Under the pieces are notes generated by a model, which saw nothing but the letters and a program-made list of their open reading frames with translations, had not been told where the DNA came from and did no database searches. Position numbers and translations under genes: made by a program. Shown here one piece after another: positions 10,887 through 21,440 of a stretch of DNA of 64,000 nucleotides (the first letter of the stretch is position 1; the number at the start of each line of letters is the position of its first letter). The DNA lies in the NCBI RefSeq assembly GCF_905220365.1, contig NC_061138.1, positions 11,299,814 to 11,363,813 on the forward strand, given 5' to 3'. The stretch comes from Vanessa cardui (taxonomy: Eukaryota; Arthropoda; Insecta; Lepidoptera; Nymphalidae).

Positions 10887-11499
10887 CCCCTAATTGCTGC
10901 CGTTGTGAGAGTATTAGAATTTGATTCGAGAAATTAGGCATGGAATTGAATTACTATGGATATTAAAGAACCTCTTGATGTTTTAAAATTAATATAAATT
11001 TTATGAAACAATATTTGTTTGGGTGATATATTCGTTTTAATATGACTATATGCATCTTTATCATTTATATATTTTAATCGAGTTCCTAGGTTCGTGTTTG
11101 TAAAGCCAGCTGAATATTAGAAGTGAATACGCAGCAAAAGCTGATGTTTGCGGTTGTCTTAGTGGTCGTCGAAATTGGTAGTACTTAGTTAAAGTTGCCT
11201 ACAATATATAATAATAATCTCTCATCTGTTCATTCTAAGTTAATCATACAAATAAACGTAAATCGACTTACCTACTACATAAAGATATATGTAAAAACAT
11301 TTTAAATCTTTCAAAAAATAAATATAAACTAAGATTTATATAATTATCAAAAACTTTTTATTGGACTACAATAATATGGTAATAACAATGATATTACTAT
11401 CATATGATTGTATTACATAAAAAGATAGATAAGATAAAAAGCATGTAATATTATTACACACACAATCACAGCTAATGAAAGCGTATTTACAATAACAGA

Positions 11500-11640
11500 C
11501 AGGTACAGGAGATGAAAGGGGGTCCTACAGTCCCCTGTGCCGTTTGCACTTACTGCGATGACCGGCTATCATCCACCACCCATACATACATATCTGTATA
11601 CGCATCATTTTTGTTAGTTAACTAGTGTGACGTCACAACC
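11500..11640. promoter_or_regulatory. Single-copy patch with a CRE palindrome
   Basis: A moderately GC-rich stretch (CAGTCCCCTGTGCCGTTTGC, GATGACCGGC) ends with TGACGTCA at 11628-11635. There is no match to the repeat families. Confidence 0.25.
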
Positions 11641-11674
11641 ATGAACATTTATGCGTTATAAAAAATATATATAT

Positions 11675-11807
11675 ATATTGGATAACATCACATACATTAC
11701 TCTGATCCTATTGTAAGTAGCTAAAGCACTTGTGTTATGGAAAATCAGAAGTATCGACGGTACCACGAACACAGAAAACTAATGACTTTTTTTTACATCG
11801 GGAACTT
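11675..11807 (-). mobile_element. SINE-C, 3' part, split by SINE-A
   Basis: On the minus strand the 3' body is clear: CATCACATACATTACTCTGA, AAGCACTTGTGTTATGG, GAAGTATCGACGGTACCAC. It is interrupted at about 11807 by SINE-A and resumes at 12119. Confidence 0.8.
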
Positions 11808-12107
11808 AGAGTCGAGATGGCCCAGTGGTTAGAACGCGTGCATCTTAACCGATGATTGCGCGTTCAAACCCAGGCAAGGACCGCTGATTCATGCACTTAA
11901 TTCGTCTTTTTAATTCATCTTGTGCTCAGCGGTGAAGGAAAACATCGTGAGGAAACCTGCGTGTGACAAATTTCATAGAAATTCTGCCACATGTGAAATC
12001 CACCAACCCGCATTGGAACAGCGTGGTGGAATATGTTCCAAACCTTCTCCTCAAAGGGAGAAGAGGCTTTTGGCCCAGCAGTGGGAATTTACAGGCTGTT
12101 GTTGTTG
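11808..12107 (+). mobile_element. SINE-A, full length, nested in SINE-C
   Basis: Complete from GAGTCGAGATGGCCCAGTGG to the (TTG)n tail. It is flanked by the target-site duplication ATCGGGAACTT (11797-11807) and ATCGGGAACCT (12108-12118), 10 of 11 matching. Short open frames inside are consequences of the SINE sequence and are not genes. Confidence 0.92.
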
Positions 12108-12118
12108 ATCGGGAACCT

Positions 12119-12170
12119 CAACCCATGAAAACCTGTGTACACACGACTCGACTACAGAGGTCGTCATAAG
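12119..12170 (-). mobile_element. SINE-C, 5' head, continuation
   Basis: CCCATGAAAACCTGTGTACA and ACTACAGAGGTCGTC match the minus-strand head of the SINE-C copies at 40.6 and 50.9 kb. It completes the element broken by SINE-A. Confidence 0.75.
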
Positions 12171-12472
12171 ATACCAAACTTAAAATTGATTTAAACCCGA
12201 TAATCAATTTTATAATGCATATTTCTATGTGTGTTATACAAGTATTCGTGTTCGGTTGTAACTACAGCCTTTCACGCACACGCGCGCAGACATGTAATTT
12301 AATTTCGTTAAATTATGTATCTCTACTTCCGTGAACATAAATATAATCACTGCGAATTGTCAGTGACATAAATTAAATTGATTACTTGTATTATAAATGT
12401 ATACATTCCATAATTATTTAATTGTTACGAAATTTGTAGAAAATTAAACTAATATTTCTTGTATTAAAATTT

Positions 12473-12620
12473 CACTTAGTGGTAGGGCTTTGTGCAAGCC
12501 CGCCGTGGAGGGTAACACCCACTCATCAGATATTCTACCGCTAAACAACAGTACGCAGTATTGTTGTGTGCGGGTTTGAAGGGTGAGTGAGCCAGTGGCA
12601 CAAGGCATCTTAGTTCCTAA
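12473..12620 (+). mobile_element. SINE-B, 3'-truncated
   Basis: A good head (GTGGTAGGGCTTTGTGCAAG) and middle (TTTGAAGGGTGAGTGAGCCA) stop after CACAAGGCATCTTAGTTCCT. The 3' third is absent. Confidence 0.85.
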
Positions 12621-13368
12621 AAATTAATCGGTTATTTGGAACTGGCTTAAAATTAATTTAAGAAATTAAAGTACATTCCATAATTACGAAGGTATGTTGT
12701 TTGTTTTGAGTTATTATTAAATATTTAACCAATAAATTAATATATTTATGGTGAAGTAAAGATTGCGCCAAATATGGACAGCAACACTTAAGTGTACTAT
12801 AATAGATACAATAATATTATATTTACGGATAAGGAAAAGAGATTTTACAGGAAATAAGTGAGTGTAAAACATATGCACTCTATTTCCCCAATTAAAATAA
12901 TCACTGGTCACTTCTGAAATGGGCAGTTCAGAATGACTGGTTGACATAATATTTCTTGACAGAAAAGACCCATATTTCCTAATAAGATTAGATAATTTCC
13001 CAATAACTCTCAGACCTCGTCGAAGTTGAGACTTTAGCTCGATAAGTAACAAAAACCACTGAAACTGCGGCGGTTGGAGTTAATCAGACTCACTGACATT
13101 TAGTCTTACGATTGCCGAATTCCAAGCCGTTTCACATCTAAACTTCTGGCTTATAGCAGTTTTATTTGGAAGTTACAGGCAAGTAATTCTAAGCCTCTCA
13201 GGTCTAATTTAAGAAAAAAATATGATGGATCCTTTATTTACTGAGAAAGGTTAAATACTGTTATAAGATTACGCTACGATACCGCACACAAGTGTCGAAA
13301 AATAAGAGATCCATATCGTTGAGATATTGTAACCTGTCAATAGCACAGATTACTTCCTTACTTTATTT
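12621..13368. other. Single-copy DNA, no supported gene
   Basis: A minus-strand open frame of 111 codons (12717-13052) has no family motif. Without exon signals or a homologue I treat it as chance. Confidence 0.35.
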
Positions 13369-13642
13369 ACTTGGTGGTAAAGCTTTGCGCAAATTGTACA
13401 GCGTAGGTACCACCCACTCCACAGATAAAGTACCACCACACAGCAACGTTTAGTATTATTGTGTCCCGGTTAAGGAAGGGTAAGTCAGTGTAATGATAGG
13501 CACAAGGGACGTAACATCTTAGTTCAAAAGCTTTGTGGCACATTTGTGATTTAAAGAATCATTAATATTACAGCTCCAATATCTATTGATGGTTGTGACC
13601 ACTTACCATTAGTTGGAACTATAAAACGGTCTACCTACCGAT
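13369..13642 (+). mobile_element. SINE-B, diverged full-length copy
   Basis: The order of motifs is kept: ACTTGGTGGTAAAGCTTTG, GTAGGTACCACCCACTCC, GGCACAAGGGACGTAACATC, TGTGACCACTTACCATTAG. There are many substitutions and small indels. Confidence 0.8.
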
Positions 13643-14096
13643 AATAATGCTAACGTATATATATATAAAATCACATTTTCATATGAAAAACTCTTGTGAA
13701 ATGTATCTTGAGAAAAAATGCTTTATTTCTCCAGTGTAACTATCATAAATGCATCTGGCTCGTTGCCATGACGAAACTTATGTCGCGTTAAGAAACGCGT
13801 CACCACAATAAGATCACCCACAAGCCATGAATAAAAAAAACAGTCTTGTCTTTGAATACTTTGAGTTTTGGGCTGTTTTTCTTCACGTTTTTAGTCCGTA
13901 GGTTCGTGTTATTTGCACCAAAAGTACCCTAATGCATTCTATATATTAATATACTCGTATCACTAATATTTTTGTAAGAATCTAATGAAGAAAAATAACC
14001 TTGAATCTTTGAGTCGAGGCGATTTCTAATAATGCCATAATAACAAACTCAATAAAAGTGGCCGGTGAAAGATTGAATTACATGTGTATGTAATAT
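13643..14096. other. Single-copy DNA, nothing recognised
   Basis: No repeat match and no coding pattern. Confidence 0.4.
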
Positions 14097-14371
14097 CAAC
14101 AGCCTGTAAATTTGCTGGGCTAAGACCTCCTCTCCATTTGAGGAGAAGGATTGGAGGGTATTCCAGCACGCTGCTCCAATATGGTTTTGTTGTTACACAC
14201 GTCGCAGAATTTCGTTGAAATTAGTCACGTACAGGTTTCCTCACGACGTTTTCTCTCACCACGAGATGAATTACAGACACAAATTAAGCATATGAAAACT
14301 CAGTGGTGCTTTCCGTGAACCCGTAATCATCGGTTAAGATGCACGCGTTCTAACCACTGGTCCATCTCGTG
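14097..14371 (-). mobile_element. SINE-A, near full length
   Basis: On the plus strand the reversed tail is AACAGCCTGTAAATTTGCTG. Then follow GAGGAGAAGGATTGG, GGTTTCCTCACGACGTTTTC, the B-box complement and the head complement CCACTGGTCCATCTCG. Substitutions are scattered but the length is complete. Confidence 0.85.
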
Positions 14372-14669
14372 TAGTATATTTTTTTATAAATACTAACTGT
14401 CAGTCTCAATTTGGTACGGATAAAATTCAGACAAAGTCACAACTCTCATACCCTTTCTTGAAGTATAAATTTTCCAACTAACAAAGTGCCTTTGTCGCCA
14501 AAAGTGTAACTGGAAAATTTCAAGTCAATCGCACCAATAGTTTCGTGATTTCGTGTAATTTTTTATTTCGCTTATGTGTATTTACAAGGCGTAATATTTA
14601 AATAATTTGTGGTTCGAATAGTCAATTAGAGGTCAATATGGTTATGATTATATCACGAGAAATTTATAT

Positions 14670-14785
14670 GAAGATTACGGGTTCAAATCAAAGGTAACAG
14701 CGGTAGCTTGAAGTTGACCTCACTGGTGAAAGCATGGTGGAATAAACTATTAACCTTCTCCTCACAATGAAGAAGTGCCCTTAGC
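14670..14785 (+). mobile_element. SINE-A, heavily decayed (tentative)
   Basis: GATTACGGGTTCAAATC resembles the SINE-A B box. AGCATGGTGGAATAAAC and AACCTTCTCCTCACAATGA resemble its 3' half. Most of the middle is lost. Confidence 0.4.
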
Positions 14786-15514
14786 GAGGCTTGGGTCTTG
14801 TTCCTTATCAAATAAAACTAAAAGATGTCGTTCATTATTTCCCTTGTTTTTAAAACATGCATTAAAACTTAAACGAATATGAAACAATTCTAAAAAGATT
14901 CCACAATTGGCCTTACTACTTAATACTCCCTTCAATAAATCTGAAGACTTAATGCTATTTCTTGAAAAATTCTTAAGATGCATTGATACATTTGTGCTAT
15001 GTATCATTTAATACCCGTAGGTGTGAGACCAGCTTAATATACGTAACAAATGTAATTTAATTTAACTCCTGTCACTTGTCCGCCCCACATTAGAATATAA
15101 TATTTATCGTTGGTGTAAATAGAGGTCATGACAGGCGGTCTGCTAATATTTCGATGCACGCAAATATTTAAACTATGTCATATTAATGAAAGTGATTGCG
15201 TAATGAAATACAATTTAATATATTTGCTTGTGCTGTTTGTAAATTTATTTTCATATAGAATATCATTGTGGACATAAATTCTCGTTTAAATTATACTTTG
15301 TCCGATGTTCGGTATACTGAGTATTATTTACTGTTACTAAATAAACGAAAACAAAAAAAATTACCAGTTAATATTATTACGTTCATTTGTATCTTATTAT
15401 TCGCAATAAATAAATATAAATAAATAAAAAATAAATATAAAAAAATAAATAAAATCTTGACAATGAATATTATAATTTAAATATTATTGATGTTTGACGT
15501 ATTTCCTCTTGCTG
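14786..15514. other. Single-copy DNA with an A-rich simple repeat
   Basis: No gene seen. At about 15400-15460 it is low-complexity AAATAAATATAAATAAAT sequence. Confidence 0.45.
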
Positions 15515-15625
15515 TGAATATGTCGTGAACGGGGACGGAAGTGTGTAACAGGAAGCCGGAAAAGCGCGCGCTATTTGATTTAACCAATGAGCGCGCGCGG
15601 CGCTAAAATTAGCCGTCAGGCGGTA
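15515..15625. promoter_or_regulatory. CpG-rich patch with CCAAT and a GC inverted pair
   Basis: It contains AAGCGCGCGCT, ATTTGATTTAACCAATGAG, then GCGCGCGCGGCGCT, so GCGCGCGCT and AGCGCGCGC form inverted arms around a CCAAT box. There is no match to the repeats here. Promoter or enhancer function is a guess. Confidence 0.3.
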
Positions 15626-15726
15626 CCGAACCACTTTTCGAAAGGATATAATGTTAATGTTTCTTATTTCCAAGGTGAGATGCTAGAAGCATCACATGTA
15701 TAGAAGTTTTTTAAACATATTTACAT

Positions 15727-16368
15727 GTTGTATAAAAGTATCAAACAAAGTCGCTTTCTTTTGTGGGTTGTCTGAATTACGTAGATAATTTTGATGGTTT
15801 CTTTTTTTCATTGCATAAAGTAATTCAAAAGGAGGGTTTACATATATTTATTTACATATATAGGGGTATATATAGTACATCCATAATATAATATAGAAAC
15901 ACTGTCCATTTTAGAGGTTTCTTATGTGTTGTCGTAAGTAAACACTTTTTTTGCGCTTACATTGCAAACATTGGTTACACCTTATGAGATAGGTCAAAAT
16001 AATGTACAGTATTGTACACCTTCAAAAGTTTGCAAAAAAGTCCGCGATGTGTGTTTATCTCTTAGGGATAACCCACAATAACAATTTTTTATCCTTTATT
16101 TTTTACGAGAAATAATGGCTTACTGACAAAGCGATCTTAAGCAGTACAGCATTAATTCTTATCCATTTATGCATTGTAAATTTATTATAGCCCTAAACAG
16201 CATATTATTTAAATTCATATTTTCAAAAATATAACAGAATTTGAATGTAGTGACAAAGCGGTTTGTATTGTTTATTGGCAAAAAAGCTGTGAAATTTCTA
16301 CATAAAGTCATTCTGTAGTATATTTAATATCAACATTATACCCGTGCAAAGCCGGGGTGGATCGCTAG
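15727..16368 (+). mobile_element. Hel-H, long Helitron-like copy
   Basis: The longest Hel-H here (about 640 bp). It opens with CAAACAAAGTCGCTTTCTT and ends with TTCTGTAGTATATTTAATAT, then CCCGTGCAAAGCCGGGGTGG and CTAG (16365-16368). The terminal hairpin plus CTAG fits a Helitron 3' end. It encodes no Rep/helicase, so it is non-autonomous. Confidence 0.6.
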
Positions 16369-16754
16369 TATTATATAAAATAACAGGTACAAATGACTAC
16401 TGGACTAAAACTTCTCACAAAGATGTATCTTGTATTAATAAAATAGTTCCGTTTATTTTACAGTATTATGAGGAAACATATGAATAAACATAAGAAATAA
16501 ATTTGTATCAAAAGGCGCTAAGAAGAGTTGGCATACTGCCAATATTGACGAATTTACTTCTACAATTTTACTAACAGTGTTATAATCAGCTAATACTGTT
16601 GGGATTATACCTAATAACTTATTTTCAATTCTTCTTTCTTCTTGTTATTTTTGTCATTATAGAATAAAAATATGTGACTTTTATACTTCTACATTCGATA
16701 ATCTGAAAATTACTAAACCCAACTTACATTGATTAAACTTCTAGATGTAGTGTA

Positions 16755-16940
16755 TGGAGTGTCGAGTGATTTTTAAATAGGCAATCTTAACCGAATACTG
16801 CGAGTTCATACCCGGCCAAACACCAACAAAATTTTCGAGTGTTTATTATAAATTTCATACTCAGCGGTCAAGTAAAACAACACTAGGAAACCTGTCTGTG
16901 TAAGATGAAATAATTTCATTATGTACCTGCATACGAGCAG
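16755..16940 (+). mobile_element. SINE-A, decayed
   Basis: Traces in order: GTCGAGTG, AATCTTAACCGA, GCGAGTTCATACCCGGCC (degenerate B box), CTCAGCGGTCAAGTAAAACA, TAGGAAACCTG. The 3' half is barely recognisable. Confidence 0.5.
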
Positions 16941-17744
16941 CGTATAAACTCAAAATCTTTAGATTAGAATAACCTTAGTAAGTTAATTACTAGGTAAAAA
17001 GTGTCTGTAATCAAAGTAACGTTAATAAACTATCAATTTGCTAAAATCTTCTTGATTTATATTTTAGTAGAGTTGATTCATAGTTAAAAGCGATTTATAG
17101 CTACAATAATATTAAAAAATCAACTTAAAGCAACAACAATTCCAATAAAGTGCAAGTCAAACCGAGGCGTTAAGTGTGTACTGGCTGCGATCCAACCATT
17201 GACGGATTTATAGTTCAATGCGATGGCTTTCTGAACTATTATCAGACACGCAATTGTTACTCGTGATACTGGTAATAATAGGAAGCTGCCTTGCTGATCT
17301 GGATGCAGATTTAGAGGTCCCACTTTGAACCCTGTCTTGCCTTATATTTGGTATTTTATGTAAAGGAATTCTTAGTAGTCGATCATTGCTAGGAAATTGA
17401 TAGAAGACATTTTTAGTGTATAAGTTACACCATCGACTTATCTTAATTAATATAGGTAACATTCAATGGTATAGGTTTGAACAGCATTGAAGATTGAGAA
17501 TCTCAATCTCAATTTGAGATGTGTCGGAGTACAAGATTTAAGGAATAGGTACCCAGTGACCATGTTCAAGGACTCCAAATTAACGTATCCCTATCACTGT
17601 TCAAAATTTTGCATAAAGTTTCCATACCCAATTTTTAAACAAATATAATGACTCAGCCATAACAGAAATTTTATTATCCATTTAAATAATTTAAATTTTT
17701 GGAAGATAAGAAATTATTTAATTTTTGGAAGAAAACAAAAGCAG
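16941..17744. other. Single-copy DNA, no gene seen
   Basis: It contains a small inverted pair AGATTGAGA / TCTCAATCT at 17491-17509. Overlapping open frames at 17120-17462 show no family motif. Confidence 0.4.
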
Positions 17745-17850
17745 ACAAGTATTACTGTTGTGTCCCGGTTGGAAGAATGAGCGAATCACTGTAGCTATAT
17801 TGTCATAACATCTCAGTTCCCAAGTTTGGTAGCGCATTGGATATGCGAGC
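17745..17850 (+). mobile_element. SINE-B, internal fragment
   Basis: ACTGTTGTGTCCCGGTTGGA, then CATAACATCTCAGTTCCCAA and GTTTGGTAGCGCATTGG match the SINE-B middle. Head and tail are missing. Confidence 0.6.
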
Positions 17851-17999
17851 ATTGGTAAAAATTTCATACGATTCGAACGTCTCTGGGAAGTGGTGTACAA
17901 ATATCGTTAGCTCTCCTAACTTTGACAAAAAAAAATATATACATTGTATGTTTTTATGTATCTATCTCTTTCTCTAATTATTATGAATAGTTGATGCCG

Positions 18000-18135
18000 T
18001 TGTTCATGAAACTATACAAAACGAATGCAACTTCGCTCATACGCAATACGAGCATTGTGGACGAGGTGCTTTTTCTCTTTTTCTATCGCGAGTGTCCCGA
18101 CGTATGGCTCTCTAGCGGATTTAAAGTGGGCCCTT
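18000..18135. other. GC-richer patch of unknown origin
   Basis: TACGCAATACGAGCATTGTG, CGCGAGTGTCCCGACGTATG and CTCTCTAGCGGATTTAAAG stand out from the background. There is no second copy in the window. It could be an unrecognised dispersed repeat or a conserved element. Confidence 0.2.
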
Positions 18136-18269
18136 TATTAATTTGAAAAAGTCAGTTACGTTATTATTATTTCAAACCAGACTAACTTTCAGGCATGAAG
18201 ACTCTAAATCATATTTTGTATTCGTAAATAAATAGTCAATAATCTTAATTAGCTATATATAGTAAAACA

Positions 18270-18440
18270 AATAAAAATCAAAATATACTCTATTCAAGTA
18301 GGCTTTTACAAGAACTTTTGAATCGTCAATCAACAACTATATTAAGTGAAGTTACCACGGTTCGGAAAGTAGATTCTACCGAGAAGAACCGGCATTAAAA
18401 TCAGTAGTTACTATTTTTCAACATTTAAAAATCCAGTCAT
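18270..18440 (-). mobile_element. LINE-D 3' end
   Basis: Reversed tail AAAATCAAAATATACTC, then TATTCAAGTAGGCTTTTACA, TATTAAGTGAAG, GGTTCGGAAAGTAGATTCTA and CCGAGAAGAACCGG. The GGTTC...GAACC pair forms the family hairpin. Confidence 0.75.
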
Positions 18441-18464
18441 GTCAATCATAAAATGTAATCCAAA

Positions 18465-18600
18465 TTAAAATGAACTTTATTCAAGCACACTTTAACGTTT
18501 AACATTTTACAGGTTTAAAGTGAATGTAAGACTGTCGCTCGTTTGGAATTTAGATTCTACAAGCTAAGATCGCAAAAACTTAGAAGTTACTCATTCTTAT
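18465..18600 (-). mobile_element. LINE-D-like 3' end, diverged
   Basis: AAATGAACTTTATTCAAGCA and TAGATTCTACAAGCTAAGAT echo LINE-D in the same orientation, immediately after the preceding copy. It may be a separate subfamily or a tandem remnant. Confidence 0.45.
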
Positions 18601-19078
18601 CTATTAAATTACACAGATAGGTTATGTTAATTTAATTAAATTATTATTGGAACTATGAGCATCAAGGAGTATTACCTTCATCCGTTTACATCTTCAATTT
18701 AATCTATTAAAGCTAGACCGTACCTCGCCTCAGCCCATCGCCCAACAATAATATACAAGGCGCAAATTTGGTCCCATATGACGCACTTGCTCTCGCCTTT
18801 GGGCGATTGCTACCCCGTACCACTTTTTGCTGTTTGATCATACTCAAAAACAGATGAACGAACTATCGACAATAAAGCTCATATCGATCTGTTTCATCCT
18901 TAGTCTTTGCGTACTATTGGATTTCTCTACAACACGTTTCACGGTAAACTTTTACGAGAAATTATTAGGATTAATTCTAGCTGTTGAATATCACCTTTGC
19001 ATTTTTCGTCCGAATTACATATTTCATCCTCACCACGTCGATGTCCGGAAACCCAAATCAGCGCAATATTTAAGGCTA
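18601..19078. other. Single-copy DNA with a GC-rich stretch
   Basis: At 18720-18825 CGCCTCAGCCCATCGCCC and TTTGGGCGATTGCTACCCCG stand out. A plus-strand open frame (18827-19150) runs into the LINE-F fragment and is not supported as a gene. Confidence 0.35.
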
Positions 19079-19270
19079 TTTTCTGCCTCGCACATCGAAT
19101 CTGCGGAACCATCTTTCACTTCGGGTTTTCGAACTGATACGACTTGTTAACCTTCAGGAAAACTACTCACTTCTTAAAGGTTAACAACCACGCTAGCCTT
19201 CCGGGGTAGTCAGATGTCCATGGGCGGTGGTGGTCACTTCCAACCACATGAGCCTCCTAATCATTGATGA
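19079..19270 (+). mobile_element. LINE-F 3' end, decayed
   Basis: One frame reads FLPRTSNLRNHLS, a decayed version of the C-terminal motif of jockey/CR1-like non-LTR ORF2 proteins (LPRT..LWN.L). CCATGGGCGGTGGTGGTCAC and ATGAGCCTCCT follow, shared with the 24.4-kb copy. Confidence 0.55.
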
Positions 19271-19536
19271 CATCCTGGTCATTTATGATATACCTATATA
19301 TAGAATCGTTTGCTGTAAATATAAAAGTAATCTGTTAATATAAAATAAAATCGAGACAATATTTTTATGTCTTTGTATCAAAATAAAAAATAAATACAAG
19401 TAATAAATAACTTTTAAAATTTCAACTTAGTTCCGACAATATAAATCAAGGAAAAAGAACATTTTACTTTATATTTTAATCGGAAGAAAGCTAACATACA
19501 GTGTTCAAGACTGTTCACGCACATAAATTCATCACG

Positions 19537-19570
19537 CACGTTGGCACCGAGCCAACAGCCGGCCAACGTG
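19537..19570. promoter_or_regulatory. NFI-type palindrome inside an inverted repeat
   Basis: TTGGCACCGAGCCAA at 19541-19555 matches the nuclear factor I consensus TTGGC-N5-GCCAA exactly. It lies within outer arms CACGTTGGC (19537-19545) and GCCAACGTG (19562-19570). It is single-copy in the window. Binding is not shown. Confidence 0.4.
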
Positions 19571-19884
19571 CCAATGAAGAAATTAACCAAGGAAAACTTT
19601 TTGAACGCATATAATATAAATCGAATAATTTTAAATAATTCTCGCTGCAGCGCTTCGATATATTTTAATAAGAATATACGACTTAATTCACTTTAAAGCG
19701 ATGTTTTATCGATGAATTACTTAAGAGAGAATTCCAAATTCAATCTTGTAAACGAATAATGGATATGATCGATTACATCGCGTATATAAAATAGAACACG
19801 ATTTGTTTTAAATTTTAAGTATCCCTTTATAGAGCCAAGAACCAGCTCTAATAGTAACAGTGCAACAGCTACTAGATTAGACTC

Positions 19885-20155
19885 ATGCAGGTTTTGTCAT
19901 GATGTTTTCCTTCACCTCCTAGTTTGATATGAATTATAAAACCAAATTAAGAAAATTCAGTGGTGCTTGCCTGGGTTTCAACTCGCAATCATCGTTTAAA
20001 TAAAACTAGTTATAACGGATTTGAATCGCGTATATTTATTATTTTAAACATCCCGACGTTTCGAGCACTTTACAGGGTTCGTGGTCACGGGTAGAAGGTG
20101 GTCGTAATCATTGGTCAAGATTTACGCGTTCTAACCACTGGACTATCTCGGCTCA
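19885..20155 (-). mobile_element. SINE-A, split by a LINE tail
   Basis: Minus-strand SINE-A: GATGTTTTCCTTCACC, TCAGTGGTGCTTGCCTGGGT, then, after a 104-bp insertion, TACGCGTTCTAACCACTGGA and CTATCTCGG. The 3' part beyond GCAGGTTTTGTC is truncated. Confidence 0.8.
20001..20104 (-). mobile_element. Short non-LTR-like 3' fragment nested in SINE-A
   Basis: Contains ATCCCGACGTTTCGAGCACT and GTTCGTGGTCACGGG, a motif I associate with dispersed lepidopteran repeats. It is bounded by a diverged 14-bp duplication, AATCATCGTTTAAA (19987-20000) and AATCATTGGTCAAG (20105-20118), consistent with target-primed retrotransposition. Confidence 0.6.
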
Positions 20156-20893
20156 AGATTATTAAATAATAAGTTTCATTTCTAATATATATTTTTATAT
20201 TTCATAATTTTGAAGTAGAAATTAAGTAATCAGTCAGACTTGCGTTATCAACATTATTCGTAAAGGAACGACCACACTTAATTAGTAAACTATTGCGAAG
20301 TAACTATGATTAGTATTAATGAATCTGCATTTACTCTTTCGCTGCTGTTGGTTTCATTTGATTTCTGATCTTAGTCTTGCATTTATATCAATTAAATGTA
20401 TTAAAACGATAACAATTATTTTATAATAAGCCACCCTGCCCGGTTTCGCACGAGAACAGTTTATTAATACAGATTATATAAGTACTCAGACGTGACGTAA
20501 TTTTCTATCAGTGAAAAAAACAGGATAGCATCAATTATCAGTTCCTGTGATTACTTATATACAAACAAACACAATTTGTATCCTTATAATATTATTAAAG
20601 ATTCTTAAAGTATATATTTCGCTTTTTCCAATTTATTTATTACTTTATTATTCTGAAATATGAGTAGTTTTATTAACACCATTCAGTAGTTTTTGCTTAA
20701 AAGTGTGATACACATTCATACATCGTCACAAACTTTCAAATTAATATTATACTAAGGTAACCACTCAGATGTATGCACATATATTTATCAAAACTTATGT
20801 TGGCACGAGATCAATGGCCAAGTCATAACGTGTCAATAAAGAAATCAAGCGAGTTAAAAAGTATTGAGTAGCATTCAACTGTTATATGTGATA
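20156..20893. other. A+T-rich single-copy DNA, no gene seen
   Basis: No repeat or coding signal recognised. Confidence 0.4.
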
Positions 20894-21168
20894 GAGTCGA
20901 GATGGCCCAGTGGTTAGAACGTGCTTAACCGATGATTGCGGCTTAAAACCCAGGCAAGCACCGCTGAATATTCATGTGCTTAATTCGTGTTTCAAATTCG
21001 TGTCTCGTGCTAGGTGAAGGTAAACATCGTGAGGAAACCTGCATGTGTATAAATTCTGCCACATGTGTATTCCACCAACCCACAGCGTGGTAGAAAATGT
21101 TCCAAAACCTTCTCCTCAAGAGGAGAGGAGGTGTTAACCCAGCAGTGGGAAATTTACAGGCTGTTGTT
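20894..21168 (+). mobile_element. SINE-A with target-site duplication
   Basis: Head GAGTCGAGATGGCCCAGTGG to the (TTG)n tail. TGTTATATGT occurs both just before the head (20880-20889) and at the end of the tail (to about 21177). The B box is mutated (GCTTAAAACCC) and small deletions lie in the body. Confidence 0.88.
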
Positions 21169-21304
21169 GTTATATGTTACTTTAAATATTAAATATTTAA
21201 ACAATGTACCATATAAAAAACACTATTTCATTGTTAAAATTTATTAAGAGGACACAGTTTTAATCGCCAAAAGAAATGTAGCTAACATTATAAAAAATCC
21301 TTAC

Positions 21305-21440
21305 ACAGTGAACGTTTTCGAACGAACGAACGTTTCGAATGAATGACGCCTCGCATCACAACACTTTCAGCGGACGTTGACTCTGTCAGATGAAGCTGTA
21401 CGAAAAAATGTTAACATGTCACAACACTCACCGCGTGCAC
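21305..21440. promoter_or_regulatory. Patch with repeated GAACG and TTTCGAA motifs
   Basis: GAACGTTTTCGAACGAACG and GAACGTTTCGAATGAATG combine short direct and inverted GAA/TTC units that loosely resemble heat-shock elements, with irregular spacing. It is single-copy and of unproven function. Confidence 0.2.

Noticed and set aside
11920..12169. Open frames beginning in SINE-A, similar to one at 22440-22622
   Set aside because: The same peptide pattern recurs wherever SINE-A is well preserved; it follows from SINE sequence and is not a conserved small protein gene.
12717..13052. 111-codon minus-strand open frame
   Set aside because: No recognisable motif, no splice or start context, and ordinary base composition.
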